A stretch of DNA of 64,000 bases from Akanthomyces muscarius (Eukaryota; Ascomycota; Sordariomycetes; Hypocreales; Cordycipitaceae), in NCBI RefSeq assembly GCF_028009165.1, contig NW_026611617.1:878001-942000 (forward strand). Reading direction: 5' to 3'. The notes under the pieces are model-generated. The model was given only the letters and a program-made list of their open reading frames with translations, did not search any database and was not told the origin of the DNA. Each line of letters starts with the position of its first letter. Position 1 is the stretch's first letter. Positions 54,801 through 64,000 of this stretch are shown piece after piece. Both the position numbers and the translations under genes were made by a program.

Positions 54801-55987
54801 GCCCTGTCCCCTCAGCCGCAGAGAGAGACTGATTATGGCTTCTTGACGCGATGGTTCCTGCGTTTACCTCTGCCGCTGCGCCATGTCCCAAACACTTCAT
54901 GCAGGATGCTGTGCAGGAACCGTACCTACAGACCAGCGATGGAGGCAGTGCAAGCAAAGCTGATGCAGTGCTGGGATTCCTTCCTGCTAGTGCGAGTCCA
55001 CCGTTGTCAAGGCTGAAGAGGGACGTACCGTCTTACACTGAGGCTAGTGAGTGGCTGGTGGCTCAGCCCACGCCTCGTCTGGCTCCGCCGCAACGGCCCG
55101 TCCCAGCCTTGTTGTCCTTGCTAATTACGCTCCTAGCTCCGAGTAATAACTAAACGAAATTAGCCCACTTGAGATTATCCCGCTACCAATACCAGAGGGC
55201 AGACTGACTGGCTCGCAGGCCTCCATCGCCGAGACTCTCCGCCGCAGCAGCAGGCGCCCGATCCGAACCTCTGGGTTCGTGGGCGTGTGGGCTCGTCTGC
55301 CCATATTTTGAAACTCGACTAGGTCGCTCGACATGGCCAGGAACTAATACTATTTCGAGCATCGCCTTATTCCCACTGCAGCCGTGGATTTCTGCAGTAG
55401 GTCGCCCGGAGCGATGCACACTTGTTTCGAGTCTACCGCGGCGCGTACCGCGATAGGCTCACGATGCTTGATATCGGAAATATGGAAGCTGGGTGTCGGG
55501 GCGCGCTCCCCACCGGACGCATGCAGTGCAATGGCCTATTTCCCGCAGCGTTCGGATGGTGCCGTGCGTTGGCACCCTGTAGCCGCCCGCTCCGCATCGC
55601 CGCGCAGATGGCCCGTTCATGTGACACGGGCGCGATGCAGGCCGTGAACAACCTGCGAGATGGACGGGTAATGGGATGCCCTTTTGGAGCGCCAAACGAA
55701 ACAGAATTGCATGAGTCGTGGTGTGCGGACGTGTCTTGCCAGCTCTGTTGCCGCCGAGCTGCGATGCACTGTTCCAGCCAATTGAAGAGCTACCCGGGAC
55801 CACCGCAGCGAAACAAGAATTGGCCATGTTAAGAGCCATACCAGTCAGGTATGGGGAATTTTGGTCAGGTCTTAACAGACACAGTGGACAAAGACTTATC
55901 ACTTGGACAATCGTTTAATTGCTACGTAATGACTCATTCGGAATGTATTCAACTCGTCCAGCTTATGGCTGTCAAAATCAGCACAAC
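51844..55987. other. 4.1-kb gene-poor interval
   Basis: No supportable gene. It holds the GC-rich promoter of the preceding gene, CA microsatellite (53130-53148), a CCA trinucleotide run (53609-53640), poly-T (54428-54446) and short duplicated CTAC units near 52600. Open frames at 53391-53819, 54098-54469, 54507-55016 and 55422-55902 carry no motif and overlap frames on the other strand. Confidence 0.5.
53609..53640. repeat. CCA trinucleotide run
   Basis: About ten consecutive CAC/CCA units in non-coding DNA. Confidence 0.85.
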
Positions 55988-57096
55988 TCACTCACTAATC
56001 CAAAGTGAATTTGCGTAGATTCGGGATTGCATCCTGGATGATCCTCGCAGCCCATTGTGAACAGCCTTTTGACGAGCGCCAGGGTCATCATTATCCACGC
56101 TGTAATAATCATTAGGCCGCCTCCCCGCGTCCCAATTGTATTGGTCGTGTTCTCTCAGCTGGTCCGTCAGCACAAGCCTCTGACCTTCAGAAGAGGAACT
56201 AGCCACGACTGGTGCATGTGCTGTGCTCCAGAGCCAGTGACCGAAGCGTACCGGGTGCTGGGCTCGGCCAAGGCAAGGCGAAGGGGGCGTCGATTGACAC
56301 GCGGAGAGACTCAATGGCGGGCAGGTAGAAAAACGGCAACATCTCTGGTACGTCCCGGCTCCAAGATCTAACCTCGTTTCTCTGGCATCAAGGCTTCGCG
56401 CAAGTTGCGAAACTGATTGAGGCCAGCCCAAGCGCTACCGCTATTGTACAATACCTGCTGGGAATACTGTTCAAGGATATAATTGTCGGCGGTAAAAGCT
56501 TCTTCCATTCGTAGAGACGCTAGATTAGGAGCCATCGCAATCAAGAGCATTGTCAGTGCATCCACATTAAGATTGACTTCGAAAAGCCGCATTCGCCAAT
56601 GGCTTTCCAGATCAAGGAACAGATTCATGTTGTTGGTAAACTGGCAGGCCTTGAGTTTTGAAAGGGCAGAAATGTCGAGGGCGGGAAAATTGCCATGTCC
56701 ATACCGATCGCAGTGGGTGTCATCGGCGTTGAGCGGAGAGGTGGATCGATCGGATATGCTCAGCCAAAAGAGACCTCTCGAGTAAAGTGCGCAGCAGCTT
56801 GGAGATGGGCAGTATGTGTGTAGTTGTCCATTCAAGACGGATCCTGGTGTAAAGAAAGGGCTCCGTTGCAGCATGCACGCGTTTTGAAGATAGCCCAAAG
56901 CCCGTACCTCGCTGGTTCGTAGCTGCTCCAGAATCAACAAGCGCAACTCTGCGGGAATATTTGGAAATCCGACAAGTTCAATATTTAGGCAAGCAGGGCC
57001 AAAGAAAAAAGGCGAGAGAGGATGGTGCAGGATGCGGGAGTGAAGCGAGTCCGAGGCTGGAACGGGATGGGGCCTGGTGTTGTCGACTGCGAGCAA
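55988..57096 (-). pseudogene. Decayed F-box / LRR-like gene
   Basis: A minus-strand frame from about 57096 to 56368 begins without an ATG. It carries an F-box-like phrase (FPNIPAELRLLILEQL) followed by text typical of fungal F-box/leucine-rich proteins (SPFFTPGSVLNG, LKACQFTNNMNLFLDL, APNLASLRMEEAF). At about 56372 the frame stops, and the continuation MLPFFYLPAIESLRVSIDAP lies in another frame, as expected for a one-base indel. This second frame stops after about 40 residues more. No intron of normal size and phase can bridge the junction. The likely reading is an inactivated gene, although a missed 5' exon could supply the start. Confidence 0.55.
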
Positions 57097-57649
57097 ACGG
57101 CGACGACGGAAAGTTGGCTGGCGGCCCGGTGAATCGAAGCGTTTGATAGGGCTCTTGTTTGCGAGAAATTTATATTTGTGATGACGGGGTGAAAATTCGA
57201 GAAGAGTTCAATGAAGAAAACCAAGTGATGGACAGCCAAAGGTGAGGCCATCATGTGGCTAATCAACTACGACATGTGGAAGTCACTGCTGCCAATCGTA
57301 GCAAAGTCAGCCGAGTCGCGTTGCTGCAGATAAACCGAAAACTTGATTGAAGTTCGCAATAGTGGATACACCGAGTTCTTAGCTGTCCTCGGGATGAAAT
57401 TGCAGTATTGCGTATTTGCTGCGACGGCCTGACCACACGGGCGCATCACTGTATCCGTCGCGAACAATAGGCGCGGCATTAATATTGCCTGCGTGCTGGC
57501 GAATGAAGAGCCGAGAGTGACTTACGACACGGCAATGAATAGCGAAACAGACACCAGTTTGTGTTTTTTTTTTTTTTTTTTTTTTTTCTTTTTTTGGTAT
57601 CTGCGAATAACAATCGGTGGTCCGAAGGAGGGTCAGGTCCAGCGCTCGA
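57097..57649. other. Intergenic with poly-T tract
   Basis: About 550 bases between two pseudogenes. A poly-T run with one interruption lies at about 57565-57595. No gene seen. Confidence 0.5.
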
Positions 57650-58058
57650 AGCATATAGCCATGGAGGCTGGAGCTCGGCGGCAGAGGCCGTGGCGAAGCT
57701 ACCGCCTGAGTACCCCCACAGGACCACTCGGCTTGTCAGAGATGCCGGTAAACGAGCTGGAGCTGATGGCAGCGCGGATCCCGCCGAGTGCTGCATGGCC
57801 GGCGAGCTTGTCGACGAGGTAAGCGCCCCTCGGGCCCAAAGTCGGGGAGAATTACGACCCAATCCTGTTCCAGGGCAGCCCCGAAAAGTAGCAGCTCGGC
57901 CTGGTAACGATCGTGCCAGCCAGTGGACCAGCGGCCGAATCAAGCTGCAAGCCATACGACGGAGCGCAGTTGATAGAAGCCGCATCCTCAGCCATCTGAT
58001 ACGAAAGCACCTGGTATGTTGACGATTCTAACGGGGCTCGGGGTCTCACAGTCTCCAC
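57650..58058 (-). pseudogene. Broken LIP-family secretory lipase fragment
   Basis: Four blocks in correct order but in shifted frames on the minus strand. YQVLSYQMAEDAASINCAPS occupies about 58015-57905. AELLLFGAALEQDWVVILPD lies at about 57895-57840. YLVDKLAGHAALGGIRAAI lies at about 57820-57760. VVLWGYSGGSFATASAAEL lies at about 57725-57665 and contains the nucleophile serine of the GYSGG elbow. Together they match the central part of fungal secretory lipases (LIP family). At least three frame changes separate them, and no splice sites of normal size explain these. Neither the signal peptide nor the C-terminal half, with the Asp and His of the triad, is recognisable. Confidence 0.75.
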
Positions 58059-58242
58059 ATCCCGCTAGTCTAAATAACTTGTCAAGTAGCGAATGAACTG
58101 AATAGAGTTTATAGTGGAGTGAATAATTACGGCTAGATCCCGCGAGCAAGCTCCGCTACTATTACGAGGTCCCTAGAATTCGTTACTGGCTGGATATCTT
58201 AGTTGTGGTGTTATGCCTTGGCGAGTCAGCCAGGTAGCGTAC

Positions 58243-58249
58243 TATATAG
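58243..58249 (+). promoter_or_regulatory. Possible TATA box
   Basis: TATATAG upstream of the uncertain gene at 58370-58717, at a spacing compatible with transcription start near 58275. Confidence 0.4.
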
Positions 58250-58369
58250 AGGACCATGGGAGACAGCTCGAGGTCACCAGTACCAAGACGTTTCGGTGGC
58301 ACATCAAGGCTCGATTATATCATTTGACTTGACAGTCCAAACCTTTTTCACTTTTTCCTTTCTTTCCAG

Positions 58370-58717
58370 CCCAGAACTGATGGAATCCACGCCGTTGCTC
58401 AGGACACTTTTAGTATCTCTGACAGCCCTCTTCCTGTTACTGCCAGTCTGTCTACTCTTCGTTCCACTACTTTACATAAGTTCTTTGGGGCTTCTTTTCC
58501 TCAGACGACAAAGTCAGCTTTTTGCCGAGCATGCAAGTCAGAATCTAAAAAGTTTGGCGAGTGGCTAAACGAGAATCGCCTCCGTGGGCTGTTAGCCCAA
58601 CCGCTAAGAAGGCCCTACAACGCCATGGGTAATTGAACCGAGGATGAAAACAAACCTGAGATTGCAAATGATGAGCCAACGCAAGGGCATAGTACTCTGA
58701 ATGAGGAGGACTGCTAG
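58370..58717 (+). CDS. Uncertain small gene, 5' end unresolved
   Basis: After a classic acceptor (polypyrimidine tract ending TTTCCAG at 58369) a frame runs without stop to 58626. Its C-terminal part looks like protein: ACKSESKKFGEWLNENRLRG then LLAQPLRRPYNAMG. A TGA follows, but a 57-nt intron (GTAATT..CGCAAG) would remove it and join HSTLNEEDC with stop at 58715-58717. No start codon was found for this frame, so exon 1 is unknown. An overlapping alternative from ATG 58380 gives a 62-residue hydrophobic peptide. I cannot decide between them; no family is recognised. Confidence 0.3.
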
Positions 58718-59903
58718 CCCGCTCCATTCGCGGCTGATTCTGCTCTAGGGGCGGGAAAGGGATTTCTGCGGCCGAGGAGCTGCTTGAGCAAGGGTATATA
58801 CGATCGTCGTAGTCGAGGGCGGCTTCGAGCTTGCAATGGATGTCGATGTAGTGCTAGAATAAGAGACTGGCGTGGTATTATTGCTCGACAGTGGCTTCAT
58901 GGTGGACCATTTCGTGGTGCGGTTGGTGTTGGGTTCCTGGGCATCCTCTTCGCCCCTCGTCGACAAGGCCTTGGTCATACTCGTCGGGCACGGTGTGACG
59001 ATTCTCAGGCTCTCGCTCTTGGGCACGACTGCAGGCAGCATTAGGATCAAGCCAAGCAACCAGGAAGCGTCACGAAGGTGAAATTGGGGATACACGCAGT
59101 ATGAGCATCATTGCATTGTCAAGACCGCTTGGGACACGCTAGGGATGCACCGTCAAGTCAGCAAAATGGTGTCTATGCGTGTTGCCATAATTTCCAGCGC
59201 TTCCCTGAGATCAAACAATTGAACAATTACAATTAGCAACCAAGTTTTTTTCTTCTTTTATTCGTCTTTTTTTTTTCACTTTTGGATTTGGATATTTTCG
59301 TGTATAATAGTGTCTATCTATTTGTCGAGACCGGCTGCAGATATTGTAGAGACAACACTGGCCCTCAGCGGCGAGGCGCTGTGGCAAGTGGTTATGACAT
59401 GGGGGGCTGGGCTCCAGTGTAGCAAGGGTATAGTGTAGACTTGGGCTTTGGCAATGGATCAGAATTTAACCTTCCATGCCCTATTGAAAGGTATTTGAAC
59501 CATTATATGTATAGGTATTTTACCTCATACCTGCTTTTTATTTTTTGATACAAAATGGGAATTATAATCAGTAGCTAGTTGCCTACAAGTGCTCGGCTCC
59601 ACAAAAGCTCAACAGATTTCACGTGAAGCGGCCTCGACAGCAATTCCAACGCCCATTATCCATGGCTTAGTGAGGCATATCCAGCCAGTTACGAGTACTC
59701 CAAACCCTTGATAACCATCACCTGATAGAACCCTGCCCTTCCAACAGTCACCGTGGTGATTTGGACGAGCTTTTAGCCAAACGGCCAGCTTGCGGTGAAT
59801 GTGGAGATCATCGCCAGCGCAACGCGACACCGCCCGCATCGTGTACGAATTCTTACGTCAAACATCCTACATCCGTAAACTACGGTGGAGCTCGGGTGCC
59901 GCA
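58718..59903. other. Intergenic
   Basis: About 1.2 kb. A 116-codon minus frame at 58745-59095 encodes a Ser/Thr-rich sequence after a hydrophobic stretch but starts with GTG only. Short T-rich tracts lie at about 59250-59280. No gene is supported with confidence. Confidence 0.45.
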
Positions 59904-61097
59904 ATGTCGCTCTCTCCAGACACGATACTCCAGGCCGTGGACCTCGTCAAAAAGGCTGTCGAGATATACCGTCGCATCCAGGACCTCCCGGCGCAGATGA
60001 CCGCTTTGGGCCGCCGACTGGAGCAACTCGGCATATTCCTCGGCTATCTCGCCGGGTTCGTGAAGGCGAAACCAAAGACGGCTTACGATGGCCTACTCGC
60101 CAGCCAGAAAGGAGAGCTCGAAGGCATCATGAAAGGGATCAAGAGCAACGTTGATTCGGCGTACGATCTCTTTGAGCGGTACGAGAAGGGCATCCTGTCT
60201 CGTCGCCATGACATACACTTTCGCTTCAAGTGGGCAGCGCAGGTATGGTTTTCGCTTGCAGAAAACACCCCAGAGAAGGTCGGCGCGCTAGTGGAGAGCA
60301 TCGACAATGACTGCACGTTTCTGAACCATTATCTCGCCCTCATGAACGCACAGGGCATTGAACACCTGATAAACAAGGACAAGAAAGGCGTCCGGTCTGT
60401 GTCGCCGCTGCCCCGTACAGACTGCACAATCATCTTCGTTGATCCGTACAATCAAGGCCGCAGCATAATCGCAGCGGCATGGGTCTACACCTTCATGGCC
60501 TGCACGCTCAAGGCTGGCGCCCAGTGGCGCATCAAGCACTGTCATGCCGCGGGCTTCTTTGTTAAAAGCAGGTCCGACTGTATTGACACTATTGATGGTT
60601 TGGAATACAAGTACAAGTCGTTCAAGAAGCCGTTCAAAGACGGCGCCGCGATGCCAGAGCGGAACGCCCGCGCTGCGCTGTTCGAAAGTAAGCAGTACGA
60701 CTACCCTGATAAGAAATTGGTGGAGGATAAGATAGCGAGCTGGAGATCACGAGGAGTCAGAAGCAGCATCTTCAAAGACTATGACTACATTGTCGTCTTC
60801 ACAAACCGCGAGCACGATAACATGACCAAGTTACGAAACGCTCTCATCATGCAGGAGGGGCCATCAGTCGCGCCCCGTGGGAAAGGAAAGCTTTTGATGC
60901 TCGGTGCATATCTCTCCCCACCAGCAGAGATTCTTGCACCAGCAGAGATTCCTGATGCGGCCCAGAACAAGAACGGGACGAAGAGTAGGGACCACTGGAA
61001 CAAAGCAGTTGCGCAGTTAAAGCTGGCCATCAAAGTGTTTCTTTTTGAAGAGCTTAAGTGGGTGGAGCCAGAGGATAGTTCCATACTTCAGCAATGA
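59904..61097 (+). CDS. NLR-style helical domain fused to inactive LMW-phosphatase-like domain
   Basis: 397 aa, single exon. Start at 59904 is preferred because MSLSPDTILQAVDLVKKAVE begins the helical N-terminal domain (residues 1-150), of the kind found at the head of fungal STAND/NLR proteins. Residues about 172-345 look like a low-molecular-weight protein tyrosine phosphatase: a strand plus loop IIFVDPYNQGRSIIA, an AGFF strand, and DYDYIVVFTNREHDNMTKLR, matching the family's FDYIxxMDExNxxxL block. The signature C-x5-R is D180-x5-R186, so the catalytic cysteine is absent while arginine and serine are kept. The domain may bind a phosphate or act as a sensor. The C-terminus ends in an amphipathic helix (AVAQLKLAIKVFLFEEL). 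No NACHT or repeat domain is present. Confidence 0.72.
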   Translation: MSLSPDTILQAVDLVKKAVEIYRRIQDLPAQMTALGRRLEQLGIFLGYLAGFVKAKPKTAYDGLLASQKGELEGIMKGIKSNVDSAYDLFERYEKGILSRRHDIHFRFKWAAQVWFSLAENTPEKVGALVESIDNDCTFLNHYLALMNAQGIEHLINKDKKGVRSVSPLPRTDCTIIFVDPYNQGRSIIAAAWVYTFMACTLKAGAQWRIKHCHAAGFFVKSRSDCIDTIDGLEYKYKSFKKPFKDGAAMPERNARAALFESKQYDYPDKKLVEDKIASWRSRGVRSSIFKDYDYIVVFTNREHDNMTKLRNALIMQEGPSVAPRGKGKLLMLGAYLSPPAEILAPAEIPDAAQNKNGTKSRDHWNKAVAQLKLAIKVFLFEELKWVEPEDSSILQQ

Positions 61098-61988
61098 TAT
61101 ATAACCACCTTGCGTCTCAAGACACGTCCTAGGCCCCTCGCAGCCTTACTGACTCGCTGTCGAGTCTACCAATACCGAGATATCGATTTAATAAATTAGA
61201 AATGACAAATAAATATAAAACACAAAGTTATAATAAAGAATTATAAAAGTAGAATTAAATACATATTTTAACTTTATAAACTATCTATAAATCTAGCTGT
61301 AGTAAATAGGTTAAAGGTAATAAGTAACTAATTGTCTATTAGCTTTATCAGGAATATCACGACAGGTAGCCTTTCAGGTGACCTGACAGCTAATAGGCAG
61401 GTAAGCAGGCAAAAACAATAACGAATAAAACTAGTTGCAAGTTGGAAATCCATGGGGTGATCGTTGATGGCCGATAAGACTTGAGGAAATAAAAGACAAA
61501 GCCCATATTTTCTGCTGTTGCATAAGCTAAAGCCACTGCAGGTCCGTAACAGTTAACCCGAATATGGTTTCTGTGTAGCACAGCTCTCATTGTGCATGCT
61601 TACCTCGTCATGGCCGGCCAATGCACCTGAGAAGGGAAGACGGTTGACACTTGCACAGCCGCCATGGCCCAATAGGAGACAACAGCATGCTTATATTTAA
61701 CCAGGCGCAGAATTGAAACATACGGCGGTTCACATCCAATGATACTATGATGGAAAAGCTTCAAATTTACAGGTTGAGCGGCAAATCGGGGTTCACCCGC
61801 TCATCACTCAATCAAGGGAGCAAAGACCAGCCTATTGAGCCAAGCGCAGCTGTTGAAAATCTAGCAGCAACTCATCTAATGAAGGCATTCGTGAACCATA
61901 ATTTCCGAAACGACAAATAAAAGTATATACACTATGATTTCCATCAATTGGCTCTTTGGCTGACTCGTGCCACCAGATGACACAAAAT
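61098..61988. other. Intergenic with AT-rich, RIP-like island
   Basis: 61190-61345 is strikingly AT-rich and dominated by TA, AA and TT steps, with few CpA or CpG. This is the composition left by repeat-induced point mutation in old repeats. The rest is promoter or 3' UTR; no gene seen. Confidence 0.55.
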
Positions 61989-63587
61989 CTATTTGGGGAA
62001 ATGGCGTTGTGCAACCAGCAAGGCAACTAGAAGCAACGCGGCGCACGTTAGGAACACATTGTTACGATGAAGACTCCCTAAATGTATTGTCAGCCTTATG
62101 TGCTCGGATAAGAATAGTCAGCGTCAGGTAACTTACCCTCCTCATCTAGACAATGTGCCACCACAACAAACACATTCAGCGGCGCTCTCAACACGCTGTA
62201 AACCCGTCCGCGGATATTATCGTCTACCAGCTGGCTCTTGAGGCTCGCCATGGCCGGGAAATACACGCCGATGCAGCCCTCGATGATACAGAACGCGAAG
62301 AACAGGAGTCTCTCGTCCTGCACGCTGACGGTGAGCCCCAGGCAGCAGCTCACGACCACGATGACGCCCAGGAGGATGTCGGAGCTGCTCGAGCCGCAGC
62401 TCCGCAGACAGCCAAAGATAGCAGACCCGGCGAGCATGGTGCACATGAAGCTGGAGAATATCAGGCCAAAGGGCAGCTCGGCGTTGGACACGCTGTTTGG
62501 GACGATGTCATGGGCGTTCTTCAGGGCTGCAGACCAAAAGAAGATAAAAAGGTACATGGTTCCTTCGAAGACACATGTGGTGAGGCCGATGGCGAGGATC
62601 TTGGGGTCGCGGAGGAAAGCGAAGCGCCGAAAGGTACTCGGGAGCGGAGAGTGGCCGCTGCTGCCCCAAGACGTCGAGCCATAGTTTTCACGCTGCATTC
62701 ACATCAATCAGCATTTCATCCGCCTCGAGACACTGTGTATCCAACTTACCCAGCATGTCGCAACGATGGCGGCAGCCATGATACTGCAAAACATGGCCGC
62801 CATGAACGGCCACGTCCTCGTTCCCGACGCCGTGACGAGCATGTCACCCGCCACACCTGACGCAATCGCCACAACACAGCTCAGAGTCGTCATTGTGCTG
62901 AAGATACCGTCCAGAGGCGTGGACGATGCTGTCTCGGCGCCCTTCTCCCCCTCTGCATCTCCCATCTCCTGCACGTCCACCGCGGCACCGACATCCGGTT
63001 TCACGGAGGCAATATGCAGGCCGCGCTCGTGAAAATCGGAGATCATCCAGGCCTCAAAGACGCTGAACAGCAGCGTGGTGCTCACGCCACCGGCGAAGCG
63101 CCCTAGGAAGAGCACCGTCAGGTTCTCGCTCACCATGGACAGGCAGGTAAGGAAGTACAGGGAGCAGTACAGCAGACAGGCGCGCTTGCGGCCGAAGCGG
63201 TCGGCGAGTGTACCGGCAAAGGAGGCGCTAATGCCGCCGGCGGCGAAGCCGGTCGCGTAGAGGGCTGCGACGACCTTTTCGGGGAGGTTCTTCTCGTACT
63301 TGTATATAGCGTAGATGTGCGGGCCCTGCGCAGTGCGTCAGATAGAGAGACAGGGCAGAAGGATGCCGTGTTTGGGATCAAGATCAGCGTACCTGGAGCC
63401 AGTCTGCGGCTACTGCCATTGCATATGGCACAAAAAAAGTGAGGTGGAAGTTGTAGCTTGATATCGACGACATCGAATTCTTGTCGCTAGCAAAGCCGCC
63501 ATTGCCGCTTTTCCGGCGGTATTGAGCCCATAGCAGGCCGGTATTTACTGCGACTAACAGGCCGAGAGATAATTGATAGAAATCCAT
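61989..63587 (-). CDS. MFS_5 transporter (molybdate-anion / MFSD5 type)
   Basis: Predicted twelve-helix major facilitator of the MFS_5 group, whose characterised members import molybdate. Exons 63393-63587, 62750-63325, 62137-62692 and 61989-62077 (introns 67, 57 and 59 nt) give 471 aa, normal for the family. The N-terminus MDFYQLSLGLLVAVNTGLL, then FFVPYAMAVAADWLQGPHIYAIY, LADRFGRKRACLLYC and FEAWMISDFHERG are family blocks. In the second half FRRFAFLRDPKILAIGLTTC and FEGTMYLFIFFWSAAL follow. The short last exon adds a final membrane helix (FLTCAALLLVALLVA), giving the expected twelfth segment. A central hydrophilic loop (about residues 155-180) is acidic. Probably a conserved core gene. Confidence 0.93.
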
Positions 63588-64000
63588 GGTGGAGAAAAGC
63601 GTGTCAATGCTGAGTGTTTTAAAACGGTGCCGGTAGCGATGTTGAGTCGCCGAAGATCAGTGCAGCAAAAAACCGTGTCATATGAAAGAGCCACGGAAAG
63701 GGTACAGGGCTGAAGTACACCGTGCTTGGTGTGTATGTACAGGCCGACTCTCGCATTGGAAGCACAAGTGTCGCGCATTAGAAGAGGAGTCCAATGTTCA
63801 TTTGCCGCATGGAACTCTAAATCAACACAATTCGGCGTTAGACTCGAGAGCTGCTGATGGCTCTTGATAGAATTGGCAAGAGAAAAGCAAGGGTCACACA
63901 TTAAGACAGCTAAGGAATGAGGCGGCGCCCGTCACTAGCGGGCTGCAGCCGAGACAAGTAGCGAAGGGGGATGCTGAACGAATTCGGAAGCAGCAATGGC
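63588..64000. other. Window end, no gene recognised
   Basis: About 410 bases upstream of the MFS_5 gene, presumably its promoter. Overlapping short frames show no motif. Confidence 0.5.

Noticed and set aside
58745..59095. 116-codon minus frame with a hydrophobic start and Ser/Thr-rich tail
   Set aside because: Only a GTG start and no in-frame upstream exon found; could be real but not supportable.

Overview
The window is nuclear DNA of a filamentous ascomycete, most likely a sordariomycete such as a member of Hypocreales. This is inferred from short introns (47-99 nt, GT..AG) and fungus-only families: Zn2Cys6 regulators, a LaeA-like methyltransferase, DUF7704, NmrA-like proteins, a Pho80-type cyclin and GH13 intracellular alpha-amylase. 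No rRNA, tRNA, CRISPR array or intact transposon was recognised. Gene models were built by hand by joining reading frames at splice sites; joins are in phase and close on a stop unless stated.

Layout. 0.1-7.5 kb: ferric reductase-type flavocytochrome (+), CYP52-like P450 (+), condensation-fold acyltransferase (-), an accessory metabolic patch. 8.8-12.7 kb: Pho80-type cyclin (-) and a Zn2Cys6 regulator (-). 13.0-13.7 kb: broken CE5 cutinase/acetylxylan esterase gene. 14.2-18.6 kb: intronless P450 with an unusual I-helix (-), divergent from a DHA2-type MFS exporter (+). 20.0-20.4 kb: small protein resembling a bacterial family. 21.8-30.8 kb: unknown membrane protein (+), alpha-amylase (-), SET-MYND protein (-), 778-aa multidomain unknown (+). 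32.3-36.5 kb: two tandem regulators (Zn2Cys6 and bHLH, both -). 39.5-43.4 kb: LaeA-like methyltransferase (-), DUF7704 membrane protein (-), NmrA-like protein (+). 44.7-45.9 kb: zinc alcohol dehydrogenase (-). 48.0-48.9 kb: putative secreted protein (+). 50.8-51.8 kb: conserved low-complexity protein (-). 52-59 kb: gene-poor, with decayed F-box and LIP-lipase genes. 59.9-61.1 kb: helical-domain protein carrying a catalytically altered LMW-phosphatase-like fold (+). 62.0-63.6 kb: MFS_5 transporter (-).

How it fits together. Conserved genes (cyclin, amylase, SET-MYND, MFS_5) alternate with accessory metabolic genes, regulators, pseudogenes and small repeats. No polyketide synthase, NRPS or terpene synthase is present, so any secondary-metabolic role for the P450, acyltransferase, LaeA-like and NmrA-like genes is inference. 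The most unusual items are the P450 lacking the I-helix Thr pair, the D-for-C phosphatase-like domain fused to an NLR-style helical domain, a zinc cluster assembled from 18-nt and 24-nt exons, and an esterase gene whose three stops all fit CAG-to-TAG change.
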